Assembly: GCA_945906305.1 (NCBI GenBank) | Contig: CAMDQT010000012.1 | Coordinates: 1 to 64,000 of the forward strand | Reading direction: 5' to 3' | Length of the DNA stretch: 64,000 nt | Source: Ferrithrix thermotolerans DSM 19514 | GTDB taxonomy: Bacteria > Actinomycetota > Acidimicrobiia > Acidimicrobiales > CAIXPF01 | Part shown: positions 56,034-64,000 of the stretch, piece after piece | Position numbering within the stretch: the stretch's first letter is position 1 | Layout of the letters: every line of letters begins with the position of its first letter | The notes under the pieces: model-generated | Databases searched by the model: none | The model's input: the letters and a program-made list of their open reading frames with translations, nothing else | Told to the model about the DNA's origin: nothing | Made by a program: the position numbers and the translations under genes

Positions 56034-56497
56034 GTCTTTCGTCCGGTACCGACATGGAACACGAGCTTGAATTTGCCGATCTGGACCTCGTCGCCGTCGC
56101 GTAGCACTACTCGTTCGATCCGCTGCTGGTTGACGTAGGTACCGTTGAGCGAACCGAGATCGACAAGTTCATACCCTTCGCCGTTACGGATGACCTCGGC
56201 GTGACGGCGCGAGACCGTCACATCGTCGAGAAACAGATCGGAATCGGGATGCCGCCCGGCCTTGACCGGGCCATCGCCAAGCGGGATGCGCGACCCCACG
56301 TCTGGACCCCGGGTCACCACGAGCACGCCTTCCTCGTGGTCCGCCACCACCGTCACGGATTTCGGCGAACCCGCCGTGATCGCAAGGTATGCCGCCGTAT
56401 CCTCGGCCTGTGAGGACAGCACCGCACCACAGGACGAGCAGAAATTCGAACTCGCTGTGTTGCCATGACCGCATCGAGAACAACTTGCTCCGGTCAC
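56030..56497 (-). CDS. garA: FHA protein GarA-like, with N-terminal zinc ribbon
   Basis: 155 residues. C-terminal FHA domain ([68 protein letters not shown]) closely matches GarA, which in Mycobacterium controls 2-oxoglutarate dehydrogenase and glutamate dehydrogenase. Unlike Mycobacterium GarA, the N-terminus is a double-Cys zinc ribbon ([19 protein letters not shown]), and the ETTS phosphorylation motif is missing; only EDTAAYL is found there. It is 4 nt from gcvH. Confidence 0.88.
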   Translation of the reverse strand: MTGASCSRCGHGNTASSNFCSSCGAVLSSQAEDTAAYLAITAGSPKSVTVVADHEEGVLVVTRGPDVGSRIPLGDGPVKAGRHPDSDLFLDDVTVSRRHAEVIRNGEGYELVDLGSLNGTYVNQQRIERVVLRDGDEVQIGKFKLVFHVGTGRKT

Positions 56498-56501
56498 AGA
56501 C

Positions 56502-56882
56502 TCAACCTTCGATCAAGGTCTGATACGCGGCCGCATCGAGAAGTCCGGACAGCTCGTCGATATCCACCGGGCGCAGCACGCAGAGCCACCCCTCGCCATA
56601 GGGATCGTGATTGACCAACTCCGGGGCGTCGACAAGGGCGACATTCACGTCGACGACCTCGCCCGCTATAGGGGCGTAGATATCGCTGACGGACTTGGTG
56701 GATTCGATCTCACTGAAGGCATCGCCGGCAGATGCGGTCATCCCAATGGCCGGAAGATCCACAAACACCACGTCACCGAGTGCGTCTTGGGCATAATCAG
56801 TGATGCCCACCCGGACCACGTCGCCCTCGACGCGAACCCATTCATGGTCGCTCGAATAGCGCAGGTTTTCAGGAAAGATCAT
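56502..56882 (-). CDS. gcvH: Glycine cleavage system H protein
   Basis: Lipoyl-carrier protein of the glycine cleavage complex, 126 residues. Lipoyl Lys in IESTKSVSDIYAP (about residue 65), GITDYAQDALGDVVFVDLP and the C-terminal GWLCVLRP. The gcvP and gcvT genes are not in the window. It heads the gcvH-garA-merR-BFN-merR block. TAGGTT is 6 nt before ATG 56882. Confidence 0.96.
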   Translation of the reverse strand: MIFPENLRYSSDHEWVRVEGDVVRVGITDYAQDALGDVVFVDLPAIGMTASAGDAFSEIESTKSVSDIYAPIAGEVVDVNVALVDAPELVNHDPYGEGWLCVLRPVDIDELSGLLDAAAYQTLIEG

Positions 56883-56888
56883 TTCCCC

Positions 56889-56894
56889 AACCTA
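56889..56894 (-). promoter_or_regulatory. Putative -10 of gcvH operon
   Basis: TAGGTT on the minus strand, 6 nt before ATG 56882. Confidence 0.5.
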
Positions 56895-57061
56895 TCGGCT
56901 CTTGTTGAGGGTTAGGCCCGCCGGACCATGAACAACGCCAACAGGGAGCAGGGTCATCGGGCGGACGGACGGATTTGTCTAACGTAGTCGCGCGCCAGCC
57001 AACTCGCATCGGGATTGGTTCGACTCGCCTCGACCAAACCATCCAGCCATGGCCCCGCCGG

Positions 57062-57649
57062 TCAGAGCGACGGCGCGGCGCGTGCCCGGCGTTCGGCTCG
57101 ACCAGCGGCGAGGGCGGCGCGGCTCAGGCCCAGATATTGCCACGCCGCGTAGTAGCCCGCGACCAGCCCGGGCAGGCAAAATACCCAGGCCAGAACTCCG
57201 AGCAGCGGCGCGTAGCTCAGCGTCGAGGTACTGCCCAGCCACATGGGAAAGGCAAAATACAACAGGAATGTGCCCGTCTTGCCCCACCAGGTGACGTTCA
57301 GGCGCTTTGCCCCCAAGGCCCCCAGGACCACGACAGCAACGGACACCGTCACCTCGCGGGCCAAGGCCAGCACCGCCACCCCCATTGGAGCGGCACCCAA
57401 CCACAGCATTGAACCGATGCCCACCACAAGCGTCAGACGATCAGCGATGGGATCAAGGGCCCGGCCAAGTTCGGACACCTGGTCGAGGCGGCGCGCCAAG
57501 TAGCCATCAACCCAGTCCGTCATGCCGAGTACGCCCAACAGCCAGGCGGCCGCGGCACGATTGTCTCGGCCGAACAACAACACCAAGTAGACCGGCACGC
57601 ACAGCAAGCGCAACAACGAAATGGCGTTCGGGATGGTAAAGACGCGCAT
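57062..57649 (-). CDS. CDP-alcohol phosphatidyltransferase (PgsA-like)
   Basis: Membrane enzyme of phospholipid synthesis, 195 residues, several hydrophobic helices. The motif D-x2-D-G-x2-A-R-x8-G-x3-D-x3-D is complete (TDWVDGYLARRLDQVSELGRALDPIAD). Position near gcvH resembles Mycobacterium pgsA2. It could be phosphatidylglycerophosphate or cardiolipin synthase type; substrate not resolved. TAGGGT is 9 nt before ATG 57649. Confidence 0.92.
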   Translation of the reverse strand: MRVFTIPNAISLLRLLCVPVYLVLLFGRDNRAAAAWLLGVLGMTDWVDGYLARRLDQVSELGRALDPIADRLTLVVGIGSMLWLGAAPMGVAVLALAREVTVSVAVVVLGALGAKRLNVTWWGKTGTFLLYFAFPMWLGSTSTLSYAPLLGVLAWVFCLPGLVAGYYAAWQYLGLSRAALAAGRAERRARAAPSL

Positions 57650-57658
57650 GGCCAGCCC

Positions 57659-57664
57659 ACCCTA
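57659..57664 (-). promoter_or_regulatory. Putative -10 of the phosphatidyltransferase gene
   Basis: TAGGGT on the minus strand, 9 nt before ATG 57649. Confidence 0.4.
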
Positions 57665-57685
57665 CCGCCAGGCATCAACGTGACG

Positions 57686-57721
57686 CGATGCCGCCCCGCC
57701 CGGTGAGGCGGGGCGGCATCG
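57686..57721 (-). terminator. Perfect 15-bp hairpin after the amidohydrolase gene
   Basis: The arms CGATGCCGCCCCGCC (57686-57700) and GGCGGGGCGGCATCG (57707-57721) pair fully around a 6-nt loop. It lies between the amidohydrolase stop (57752) and the next gene. No T-run follows, as is common for actinobacterial terminators. Confidence 0.6.
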
Positions 57722-57751
57722 GCGCGCTATTCGTGCCGAGTCAGACCGCTC

Positions 57752-58894
57752 TCAGCCGACGAGGACCGGCAACTTCGAGACGTCAATGTTGTACAGGTCG
57801 ATGGTGTTGGACCACACCATCATCTCTTTCTCGTCCTCGGGTACGCCCGCCATGCAGCCTTCGAGCGTGACCATCGAGTTCGGCCAGATCGAGTCGTGGT
57901 GCGGATAGTCATTGCCCCACAGCAGGTTCTTCACGCCGATCAGGTGGCGGGTGGCGATGCCAGCCGCGTCGTCTTCGAACGTGGCATAGAAGTTGCGGTG
58001 GAAGTACTCCGACGGCTTCATCTTCAGGTAGTCGACGGCGTACTTCGGGGTCCGGTAGATGGCGTGGTCGAGCCGCTGCAAGGTATGGGCCAACCATCCG
58101 GTCTCAAACTCGCTGATGACGAACTTGAGGCCGGGGAAACGCTCCACCACGCCGCCGCAGATCAGGTCGATCATGGTGTTGACCGCCGTCGTGTGAGCCA
58201 GGGTGTAGCCCTTGATGGTGCCGCCGGGGGTTCCCCAATGCCGCGGCATGCCACCCTCGAAGCTGTCACCGGTGAAGATGTGCATCGTGAGGGGCACCCC
58301 GAACTCCTCCGCTGCAGCCCAGAAAGGGTCGTAGTCGGGGTGGTTATAGGGCCGATCCGGCGACACGTGAGCGGGGATGGCGAAGCCCCGGACGCCTTTT
58401 GTCGCGGCCCGCTTCATCTCGCTCAGGGCGATCTCCACGTCGGGCAGACCCAAACAGCCGATGCCGATGAGACGTTCAGGGTTGGCCGAGCAATAGTCGA
58501 ACACCCAGTCGTTGTGGCGTTCAAAGACCGCGGCCACGACGTCGCGGTCCTTGATGGCGAAGGTGAACATGTTCAGCGACGGGTACATGACCTCGCCGAC
58601 GATCCCATCGAGCGCCTGCTCCTCGAGCCGGGCGTGGGGATCCTTCACCCCGGCATTCAGCCCCTCGTAGCCGCGGGCGATCTTGGCGTCGGTCTTCGGT
58701 TCGCCCAGCTTGTTGCCGGCGATGCCGAGTCGACCCACCGGCACCGGCGCGGTGCCGGGAAGCACAATCCAGTCTCCTGGCTTGTCCTGGTAGTTGTGCA
58801 CCACCCGCGGGGCTCGGGACCCGAATCGTTCCTCGAGGCCTTCAAAAACCTCACGGGCCTCCACCACATGGGAATCACAAGAGTAGTAGCGCAT
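57752..58894 (-). CDS. Amidohydrolase 2 family protein
   Basis: Metal-dependent TIM-barrel hydrolase/decarboxylase, 380 residues. SCDSHVVE (Asp-x-His) at the N-terminus, PLTMHIFTG (His), KFVISEFETGWLAHTLQRLDHAI and LLWGNDYPHHDSIWPNS (Asp) form the site. The family holds ACMSD-like decarboxylases and other aromatic or small-molecule hydrolases. GGAGG precedes ATG 58894. Substrate unknown; it is the last gene of a catabolic-looking cluster. Confidence 0.9.
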   Translation of the reverse strand: MRYYSCDSHVVEAREVFEGLEERFGSRAPRVVHNYQDKPGDWIVLPGTAPVPVGRLGIAGNKLGEPKTDAKIARGYEGLNAGVKDPHARLEEQALDGIVGEVMYPSLNMFTFAIKDRDVVAAVFERHNDWVFDYCSANPERLIGIGCLGLPDVEIALSEMKRAATKGVRGFAIPAHVSPDRPYNHPDYDPFWAAAEEFGVPLTMHIFTGDSFEGGMPRHWGTPGGTIKGYTLAHTTAVNTMIDLICGGVVERFPGLKFVISEFETGWLAHTLQRLDHAIYRTPKYAVDYLKMKPSEYFHRNFYATFEDDAAGIATRHLIGVKNLLWGNDYPHHDSIWPNSMVTLEGCMAGVPEDEKEMMVWSNTIDLYNIDVSKLPVLVG

Positions 58895-58957
58895 TCGGGA
58901 ACCTCCTAATGGAAGAGCATGCAGCCCTGTACTAGCTGAACGGTGATCAATCGGTCG

Positions 58958-60046
58958 TCATGAAGCCAAATCGAAGTCGATACCCAGGCGCGAGGCAACC
59001 TTACGCAAGCCGTCGATCACCGAGGCCGGATAGCGGATGCGACCTGCGGCGGAGCGAGCCTCAAACTGCTTTTGTTCCAGTTCGCCGGGCAAATACACGG
59101 AGTGACCCGGCAGGACATCCACGGCGCGGACTTGGGCCACGAGGTCCTCCATCGCGTCGTAGTAGGCCTCGGCGCCGTCGGGGTGGATCACGTCGGGGTC
59201 CATCAACAAAAAAAACTGACCGCGCCGGCCAACCTCGACCTGGGCCGAATGCGCCGAGCCAGACAGCACCCCGGCGAGGATGTTGGTGATCATGGCCAAG
59301 CCGGTGCCCTTGTAACCACCGATGGCGGGAATGATGCCCTTCATGGCCACCCCAGGATCGGTGGTCAGATTGCCATCGTGGTCGCGGAACCCCCACTCGG
59401 CGGGCAACTCGGTGCCCTCCGCCTGGGCGCGCAAGACCTTGCCCAACGCCACCGGCGTCAAGGCCATGTCCAACAGGATCGGCGCGGCACTGCGGCGAGG
59501 GAAGGCGAACGCAATGGGATTGTTGCCATAAAGGCGGGTCCGAGCCCCGAACGGAGCCAGATTGGGAATAGAGGTGGTCGTGGCGACACAGGCCAACCCC
59601 GCGCTGGCTGCCAGGTTCGGATACCAGCCACCGCAGCCCCAGTCGTTGCTGTTGCGGATGACACCGACACACATGCCAGTCTCTTTGGCCTTAGGGATGA
59701 GCTTTTCCAGCAGCCTGGTCGCCACCAGTTGGCCCAGTCCGTGGTGCCCATCGCCGGACAGCAAGGTCGGACGCTCGCGCAAGATTTCCAATTGGGCGGT
59801 GGGATCGCACACGCCTTGCTCAAACCAGTTCAAGTACCACGACAGACGTTGAACCCCGTGGGTATCCACCCCACGAAGGTCCGCCCACATGAAGTTGCCC
59901 GCCACGGTCTGCGCATCGCCGGGCACCATCCCCGCCGCGCTGAGCGCGGCGGCAGCGAAGGCGCGCACCGCATCGATGGGCAACTCGGCGGCCTGCCCTG
60001 CCGTGCGGATCATCTCGGGAACACCGCGCTGCCGTTCGTTCACCAT
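58958..60046 (-). CDS. Ldh-family (malate/L-sulfolactate) oxidoreductase
   Basis: NAD(P)-dependent 2-hydroxyacid dehydrogenase of the non-Rossmann Ldh_2 family, 362 residues from ATG 60046 (AAGGA upstream). WADLRGVDTHGVQRL and GNNPIAFAFPRRSAAPILLDMAL are conserved; YKGTGLAMITNILAGVLSGSAH is the C-terminal core. The family oxidises malate, lactate, sulfolactate and ureidoglycolate. The gene lies between amidohydrolase and IPMDH-family genes on the same strand. Confidence 0.9.
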   Translation of the reverse strand: MVNERQRGVPEMIRTAGQAAELPIDAVRAFAAAALSAAGMVPGDAQTVAGNFMWADLRGVDTHGVQRLSWYLNWFEQGVCDPTAQLEILRERPTLLSGDGHHGLGQLVATRLLEKLIPKAKETGMCVGVIRNSNDWGCGGWYPNLAASAGLACVATTTSIPNLAPFGARTRLYGNNPIAFAFPRRSAAPILLDMALTPVALGKVLRAQAEGTELPAEWGFRDHDGNLTTDPGVAMKGIIPAIGGYKGTGLAMITNILAGVLSGSAHSAQVEVGRRGQFFLLMDPDVIHPDGAEAYYDAMEDLVAQVRAVDVLPGHSVYLPGELEQKQFEARSAAGRIRYPASVIDGLRKVASRLGIDFDLAS

Positions 60047-60225
60047 GCACGTCCTTGTCGGTTGAAGGGGCCCGATCCCAACCCCAATCGCGGCGGTGAA
60101 TCCTGGTGGGCTCCAAGGTGGCCTACCTGCACCCGGTTCCCCGGCTGCACGCACCACAGCGTTGCCATCACGTTACCGCGACGAGACGTGTGCCCGCGAC
60201 CCTGTTGGCCAGCTGACCCTCGAAA

Positions 60226-61287
60226 TCAGCGCCGCAAGGCCGCCACCACCGCCGCCGCGAATTCCGCCGTCGATGCGGTGCCACCCTGATCTGCGGTGAG
60301 GAATTCGCCGCTGGCGTAGACCTCCCCGATCGCCGCATCGAGCCGACCGGCGGCATCGGTCAGACCAAGGTGCTCCAACATCATCACCGCCGACAGCACG
60401 GTGGCTGTGGGGTTGATGATCCCCCGGCCAGCAATATCGGGAGCGGAACCGTGGGCGGACTCGAAGTAGGCGAAGTCATCGCCGTAACAACCCGATGGGG
60501 CCAGGCCCAAGCCACCAATGGTCGCCGCAGCCTCGTCGGAGAGCAGGTCACCGTAGAGGTTGGGCAGCAACACGACGTCGAGCCCGTGGGGGCGAAGGAC
60601 CAAACGGTGCGCCAGGTCATCGACGATGAACTGTTCCAGTTCAACGTCAGGAAAGTCCGCCGCAACCTCCCTGACGATGTCACAGAAGTAGCCGTCGGTC
60701 TTGGGCAGCATGTTCGTCTTCGCCGAGACCGTCAGTTTGCCCCGTCGGGCACGGGCCAATTCGAGACTGAAGCGGGCTACCCGCTCGGTGCCTGCACGGG
60801 TGATGATCTTGGCCGCGAAACGACCCTCGCCTTGGTAGGAGAGACGGGCCTTAGGGCCCACAAGTCCAGAGCCGTGCAGCGCCTGCACGTCGCCCATGAT
60901 CCCGACATAACTGTCCTCGAGGTTCTCTCGCACAATCACGTAGTCGATGACCGACGGATCCGCCAGCGGCGAACGGAACCCCGGCCGCCATCGCACCGGG
61001 CGTACATTGGCGAAGGTTCCCTTTCCCCAACGGAGGTAGGCGACGCCAGGAGTGGTCCCGTTGGTGGAGCCAAACAAGACCCCCTCCGCCCGATCGATAC
61101 GCTCAATGACCAGCGCCTCCCGCTCCTGGGGAGCCAACTCCGCCAGCTCCACACCGACGGGCACCACGTCGAAGTCCAGCGGAAGATCCATCGCCCGCAA
61201 CATGTCGAGGGCTGCGTCCATCGCCTCCGGCGCGGCATCATCGCCGGGGATGACACATATCGTTCGCCGTGCAGTCTGCGCCGTCAT
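60226..61287 (-). CDS. Isocitrate/isopropylmalate dehydrogenase family protein
   Basis: NAD(P)-dependent beta-decarboxylating dehydrogenase fold, 353 residues from ATG 61287 (GGAAGGA). CVIPGDDAAPEAMDAAL, YVIVRENLEDSYVGIMG, KTNMLPKTDGYF, YGDLLSDEAAATIGGLGLAPSGCYGDD and FESAHGSAPDIAGRGIINP are conserved and hold the Asp ligands. The family includes 3-isopropylmalate, isocitrate, tartrate and D-malate dehydrogenases; neither leuB nor icd is assigned. Divergent from the hydratase gene. Confidence 0.92.
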   Translation of the reverse strand: MTAQTARRTICVIPGDDAAPEAMDAALDMLRAMDLPLDFDVVPVGVELAELAPQEREALVIERIDRAEGVLFGSTNGTTPGVAYLRWGKGTFANVRPVRWRPGFRSPLADPSVIDYVIVRENLEDSYVGIMGDVQALHGSGLVGPKARLSYQGEGRFAAKIITRAGTERVARFSLELARARRGKLTVSAKTNMLPKTDGYFCDIVREVAADFPDVELEQFIVDDLAHRLVLRPHGLDVVLLPNLYGDLLSDEAAATIGGLGLAPSGCYGDDFAYFESAHGSAPDIAGRGIINPTATVLSAVMMLEHLGLTDAAGRLDAAIGEVYASGEFLTADQGGTASTAEFAAAVVAALRR

Positions 61288-61396
61288 CGGTCCTTCCTGT
61301 CCCCGGCTTGTGTCGCCGGGTCCATGTGACCCGGCATCGGGTCCAAGCGCGGTGCGGACCACCAGCGAAGCGCCTGCAGGTCCGCACGGCGCAGCG

Positions 61397-61402
61397 TAGT
61401 GT
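61397..61402 (+). promoter_or_regulatory. Putative -10 of the hydratase gene
   Basis: TAGTGT, 8 nt before ATG 61411. Confidence 0.4.
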
Positions 61403-61410
61403 GCCCGATC

Positions 61411-62217
61411 ATGGCCCTCACCCCTGAGCAACTCGATGAGCTCGCCCCTCGCCTCTGGGACGCCGTGGCATCTGGTGACCGCTTCCCGCCGTTTCTGGCC
61501 GGCATCAGCTACGACGACGGGCTCGGTTTGCAGGTCCGCATGCTGCGTCGCCATCTCCAACACGGGGCGGTGCTCGCCGGATGGAAGGTCGGGCTCACCT
61601 CGGCCCGTGCCCGCAGCCAATTCGGCGGGATCGACGTGCGTCCCTTCGGGTATCTCGATGCCGACCATGTTCTACGCAGCGGCGCCACCGTCGAGATCGG
61701 GTCCGTCCCCCGGGCGGCCGTAGAGACCGAATTGTGCTTCACCGTGGCCGAGCGCCTGTTCGGCTCGGATCTCAGCGCGGAGCAGGTTCGTGCAGGGCTG
61801 GCCACCGTGGCCGCGGGCTACGAGATCAACCAACGCCAGCGTGGCAGCCTCAAGCCCGATCTCGCCATGGGTGCCGCCGCCCGCATGTACAACTGGGGCG
61901 TTGTCGAAGGCACCGGCGCGTCCCCCGCTGAACTGCATCGAGCCGGTTTCGACCTCGCCGATGCCGTCGTCACGATGAGCTGGAGCGGAGCCGACGCGGT
62001 GCCAACACCAGCCTTACGCGAACGTGCCGGTGACCACGTCGATGACCACTACCTATCCATCGCCTTGTTGGCCCGGGCTTTGGCGGACTACGACCTGGCT
62101 TTGGAGCCGGGACAAAAGATCATCACCGGAGCGGTCGGAAGGTTCCCGGCCGAACCCGGACAAACGTGGCGCAGCGAGTTCTCGGGCGTCGGCACAGTGG
62201 AGGTGCGTTTCACATGA
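61411..62217 (+). CDS. 2-keto-4-pentenoate hydratase family protein
   Basis: Fumarylacetoacetate-hydrolase-fold enzyme of the MhpD group, 268 residues. AGWKVGLTSARARSQFG and AAVETELCFTVAERL (Glu ligands) and YEINQR are family features. Such enzymes add water to 2-oxo-alkenoates in aromatic catabolism. Start ATG 61411 is used; GTG 61399 is in frame. The stop overlaps the next start (ATGA). Confidence 0.9.
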   Translation: MALTPEQLDELAPRLWDAVASGDRFPPFLAGISYDDGLGLQVRMLRRHLQHGAVLAGWKVGLTSARARSQFGGIDVRPFGYLDADHVLRSGATVEIGSVPRAAVETELCFTVAERLFGSDLSAEQVRAGLATVAAGYEINQRQRGSLKPDLAMGAAARMYNWGVVEGTGASPAELHRAGFDLADAVVTMSWSGADAVPTPALRERAGDHVDDHYLSIALLARALADYDLALEPGQKIITGAVGRFPAEPGQTWRSEFSGVGTVEVRFT

Positions 62218-63182
62218 AAGTACTCGTAATCACCGGACTGACCTTGCCCACAGTCACCGACGCGGAGATGCAGGCCATTCGCCACGCCGCCGGAGCGGGC
62301 TCGGTGGTCGAGCTGGTCAACGGGGTCAAAGAGGCGATGGCGCATGCTGCGGACACCGACGTGATTCTCGGAGTCCTGCCCGAACGCCTGCTCAATGCGG
62401 CGGGAAACTTGCGCTGGATCCATGCCACCGCCTCTGGGGTGGACATGTTCATGTACCCCGCTTTCAAACAGAGTGACGTGATCCTCACCGGCGAGAAAGG
62501 CCTCGTCGGCGGCCATCTGGCCGACACCGGTTTCGGCTTGCTCCTGGCGCTCACCCGGCAGATCCACACCGCCCTCAAACTCGGCTCGGGGGCCTGGCCG
62601 CAGCGCGAGGCGATGCGGGCCAAAGAAGTTGAACTCGAGGGTCTCACCATGGGCATCGTCGGTTTCGGTGGTACCGGTCGGGCCATGGCCCGACGGGCCA
62701 CCGGCTTCGGGATGAAGCTCCTGGCCCTGGACGAAATGACGGTACCGCCTGGGGACGGAGTCGATGAGGTCTGGCCAACCAGCCGCCTCGATGACCTGCT
62801 CACCGGGTCAGATGTGGTGGCGATCTGCTGCCCACTCACCGAAGTGACGAGTCGGCTGTTTGACGACCACGCCTTTGCCGCCATGAGGCCGGGGGCGATC
62901 TTGGTCAACGTCACCCGGGGCGAGGTCGTCGACGGCGATGCGCTGGTTCGGGCGCTACAGAGTGGACGCCTCGGGGGCGCGGCCCTCGACGTGATCGACG
63001 GGGAGCCGCTGCCGAGCGATCACCCGATCTGGGACTTCGACAACGTGGCCATGACCCCGCACACCGCCGGCGCCAGCCAACTGAGGGCACCGCGAAACAT
63101 CGCCCGATTCGTGGACAACCTCGGCCGATTCCAACGAGGCGAAGAGCTCCTTGGCCTCGTGGACAAGGTCGCCGGTTACTGA
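62214..63182 (+). CDS. D-2-hydroxyacid dehydrogenase
   Basis: NAD(P)-dependent D-2-hydroxyacid dehydrogenase family, 322 residues from ATG 62214. Rossmann GFGGTGRAMARRATGFGMKLLALDE, VAICCPLTEVT, NVTRGEVVDGDALVRAL, LDVIDGEPLPSDHPIWDFDNVAMTPHTAG (the catalytic Arg, Glu, His). The NAD loop has Gly-x-Gly-Gly-x-Gly in a slightly unusual order. It may form the reduction step after the hydratase. Confidence 0.92.
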   Translation: MKVLVITGLTLPTVTDAEMQAIRHAAGAGSVVELVNGVKEAMAHAADTDVILGVLPERLLNAAGNLRWIHATASGVDMFMYPAFKQSDVILTGEKGLVGGHLADTGFGLLLALTRQIHTALKLGSGAWPQREAMRAKEVELEGLTMGIVGFGGTGRAMARRATGFGMKLLALDEMTVPPGDGVDEVWPTSRLDDLLTGSDVVAICCPLTEVTSRLFDDHAFAAMRPGAILVNVTRGEVVDGDALVRALQSGRLGGAALDVIDGEPLPSDHPIWDFDNVAMTPHTAGASQLRAPRNIARFVDNLGRFQRGEELLGLVDKVAGY

Positions 63183-63232
63183 GGCTGCCGCGCCACGGCG
63201 GTGTTCGCCCGGCCTGCGCTCCACTCCTCGGG

Positions 63233-63646
63233 TCACTCCTCGGGAGGCACCCGGCGGCGGCTGACCTTACGTTCGGCATGGGACGCCTTGTCCGCCAGTC
63301 GGCGCCGGACCGAGCCGACCGTGGGCCGCGTCCGGCGCCGGGGTGGTGGCACATACAACGCATCGGCGAGGCGCTGCTGTAAGCGGCGTTGGGCCAGATC
63401 GCGATTGCGTCGCTGCGAACGCTCATCGTCGGCGGCGACGGTGAGCCCATCACCAAGTTGGGATCGCAACCGGGCCCGTTGCGCCTCACTCAAACTCGGC
63501 GAAGCAACGATATCGAACTTCACAATGGCCCGGCTGTGGGTGCGATTTGCGTGCTGGCCCCCTGGGCCTCCGGAGGGCTCGAAACGCCACACAAGCTCAT
63601 CGGCGTCGATTGCACACCGGGCGTCGATCACCAAGCGCTCACCCAT
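63233..63646 (-). CDS. arfB: Peptidyl-tRNA hydrolase ArfB-like protein
   Basis: Class-I release-factor-like protein of the ArfB/ICT1 group that rescues stalled ribosomes. 137 residues. GGQ in SGGPGGQHANRTHSRAIVKFDI is the peptidyl-tRNA hydrolysis motif, and the basic C-terminal tail (PPPRRRTRPTVGSVRRRLADKASHAERKVSRRR) enters the mRNA channel. TAGCGT is 8 nt before ATG 63646. Confidence 0.92.
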   Translation of the reverse strand: MGERLVIDARCAIDADELVWRFEPSGGPGGQHANRTHSRAIVKFDIVASPSLSEAQRARLRSQLGDGLTVAADDERSQRRNRDLAQRRLQQRLADALYVPPPRRRTRPTVGSVRRRLADKASHAERKVSRRRVPPEE

Positions 63647-63654
63647 TGCCAGTC

Positions 63655-63660
63655 ACGCTA
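63655..63660 (-). promoter_or_regulatory. Putative -10 of arfB-like gene
   Basis: TAGCGT on the minus strand, 8 nt before ATG 63646. Confidence 0.45.
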
Positions 63661-63768
63661 CCGCCGCCCAGCGTCCTCGACGCGCCGCGGCTAGGTTGCG
63701 CCCATGGGCAGGCCCACCCGGACCTACCCGCCCACTGCAACCATCGATGAAACGGAAACGGTGAAGCC

Positions 63769-64000
63769 ATGAGCTCAACACCTGTCGTCCTTTTGCACGG
63801 CTTTGCCACCTCGGCGGCGCGCACCTGGGGGGAGAACGGCTGGATCGAGTTGCTCAAGGAGGCCGGTCGAACGGTACTAGCCATCGACCTACTCGGACAC
63901 GGCGACGCCGACAAGCCGCACGACCCCGAGGCCTACGAACAGCTGGAGGCGCTCGTCGCGGCGCAGTTGCCGGATGAACCGGTCGACATCATCGGCTTCT
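63769..64000 (+). CDS. Alpha/beta-hydrolase, N-terminal part
   Basis: The gene runs off the right edge; only 77 residues are seen. VVLLHGFATSAARTWG is the oxyanion HG motif and VLAIDLLGHGDADKP the next strand and helix of an alpha/beta-hydrolase. The nucleophile elbow would begin just past the end (DIIGF). Start ATG 63769 has no clear Shine-Dalgarno. Confidence 0.8.
   Translation, partial: MSSTPVVLLHGFATSAARTWGENGWIELLKEAGRTVLAIDLLGHGDADKPHDPEAYEQLEALVAAQLPDEPVDIIGF

Noticed and set aside
56883-57061. Glycine riboswitch or tRNA between gcvH and the phosphatidyltransferase gene
   Set aside because: No aptamer pair or tRNA arms; the gcvH start is leaderless-like, leaving no room for a leader.
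57896-60289. Plus-strand frames of over 330 codons opposite amidohydrolase and Ldh genes
   Set aside because: Antisense shadows of genes with full motif sets on the other strand.

Overview
The window is GC-rich, densely packed chromosomal DNA of an actinobacterium, most likely class Acidimicrobiia. The evidence is a complete Pup-proteasome gene set, a mycothione reductase, a helY-tatC-tatB block and a gcvH-garA-merR-BFN-merR block ordered as in Mycobacterium, and an F420-type LLM oxidoreductase. Small zinc-ribbon and Thr/Pro-rich proteins of the kind seen in Acidimicrobiia fit too. I see no plasmid, phage, IS element, CRISPR array, rRNA or tRNA.

Layout. 1-9.7 kb: partial isocitrate-lyase-family enzyme, mycothione reductase, a membrane protein, a tyrosine recombinase, methionine aminopeptidase, an RPDRGD-repeat protein, zinc-ribbon, NUDIX, GNAT and LysM-transglycosylase genes. 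9.8-16.7 kb: a double ThyX-like protein, then a Tat/HelY operon. 16.9-25.2 kb: GDPD and signal peptidase I, then (minus strand) dop-pup, prcB-prcA and pafA-pafB-pafC, i.e. pupylation, core particle and PafBC regulators; the Mpa/ARC ATPase is not in the window. 25.3-31.1 kb: acyl-CoA dehydrogenase, a 3-hydroxyisobutyrate dehydrogenase-family gene, a PAC2 protein and a DUF3516 helicase. 31.4-37.9 kb: an orphan ABC binding lipoprotein, 5-formyl-THF cyclo-ligase, and leuA behind a leucine-rich leader peptide and terminator; then aminotransferase, VOC and dienelactone hydrolase genes. 37.9-48.3 kb: murJ, an enoyl-CoA hydratase/SMP-30 pair, P450, SDR, CMD-coaE, a CorC-like protein, an alpha/beta-hydrolase and an LLM oxidoreductase. 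48.3-57.7 kb: a carbonic-anhydrase-like lipoprotein without its zinc ligands, SDR, aroC, an acidic zinc protein with malonyl-CoA decarboxylase, the gcvH-garA-merR-BFN-merR block and a CDP-alcohol phosphatidyltransferase. 57.7-64 kb: a catabolic-looking set (amidohydrolase, Ldh-family, isopropylmalate-dehydrogenase-family, 2-keto-pentenoate-hydratase-family and D-2-hydroxyacid dehydrogenase genes), an ArfB-like GGQ protein and a partial alpha/beta-hydrolase.

Expression signals. Many first genes carry a TAnnnT hexamer 6-9 nt before the start codon and no Shine-Dalgarno, which points to leaderless mRNAs; this fixes several starts (prcB, pafA, dienelactone hydrolase, alpha/beta-hydrolase at 47147). 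Other genes have clear GGAGG sites, and genes within operons are often joined by 4-nt ATGA/GTGA overlaps. The most informative single element is the leuA leader at 33735-33845: a 13-residue peptide with five leucines, a hairpin starting at its stop codon, and an intrinsic terminator, the layout of a transcription attenuator.
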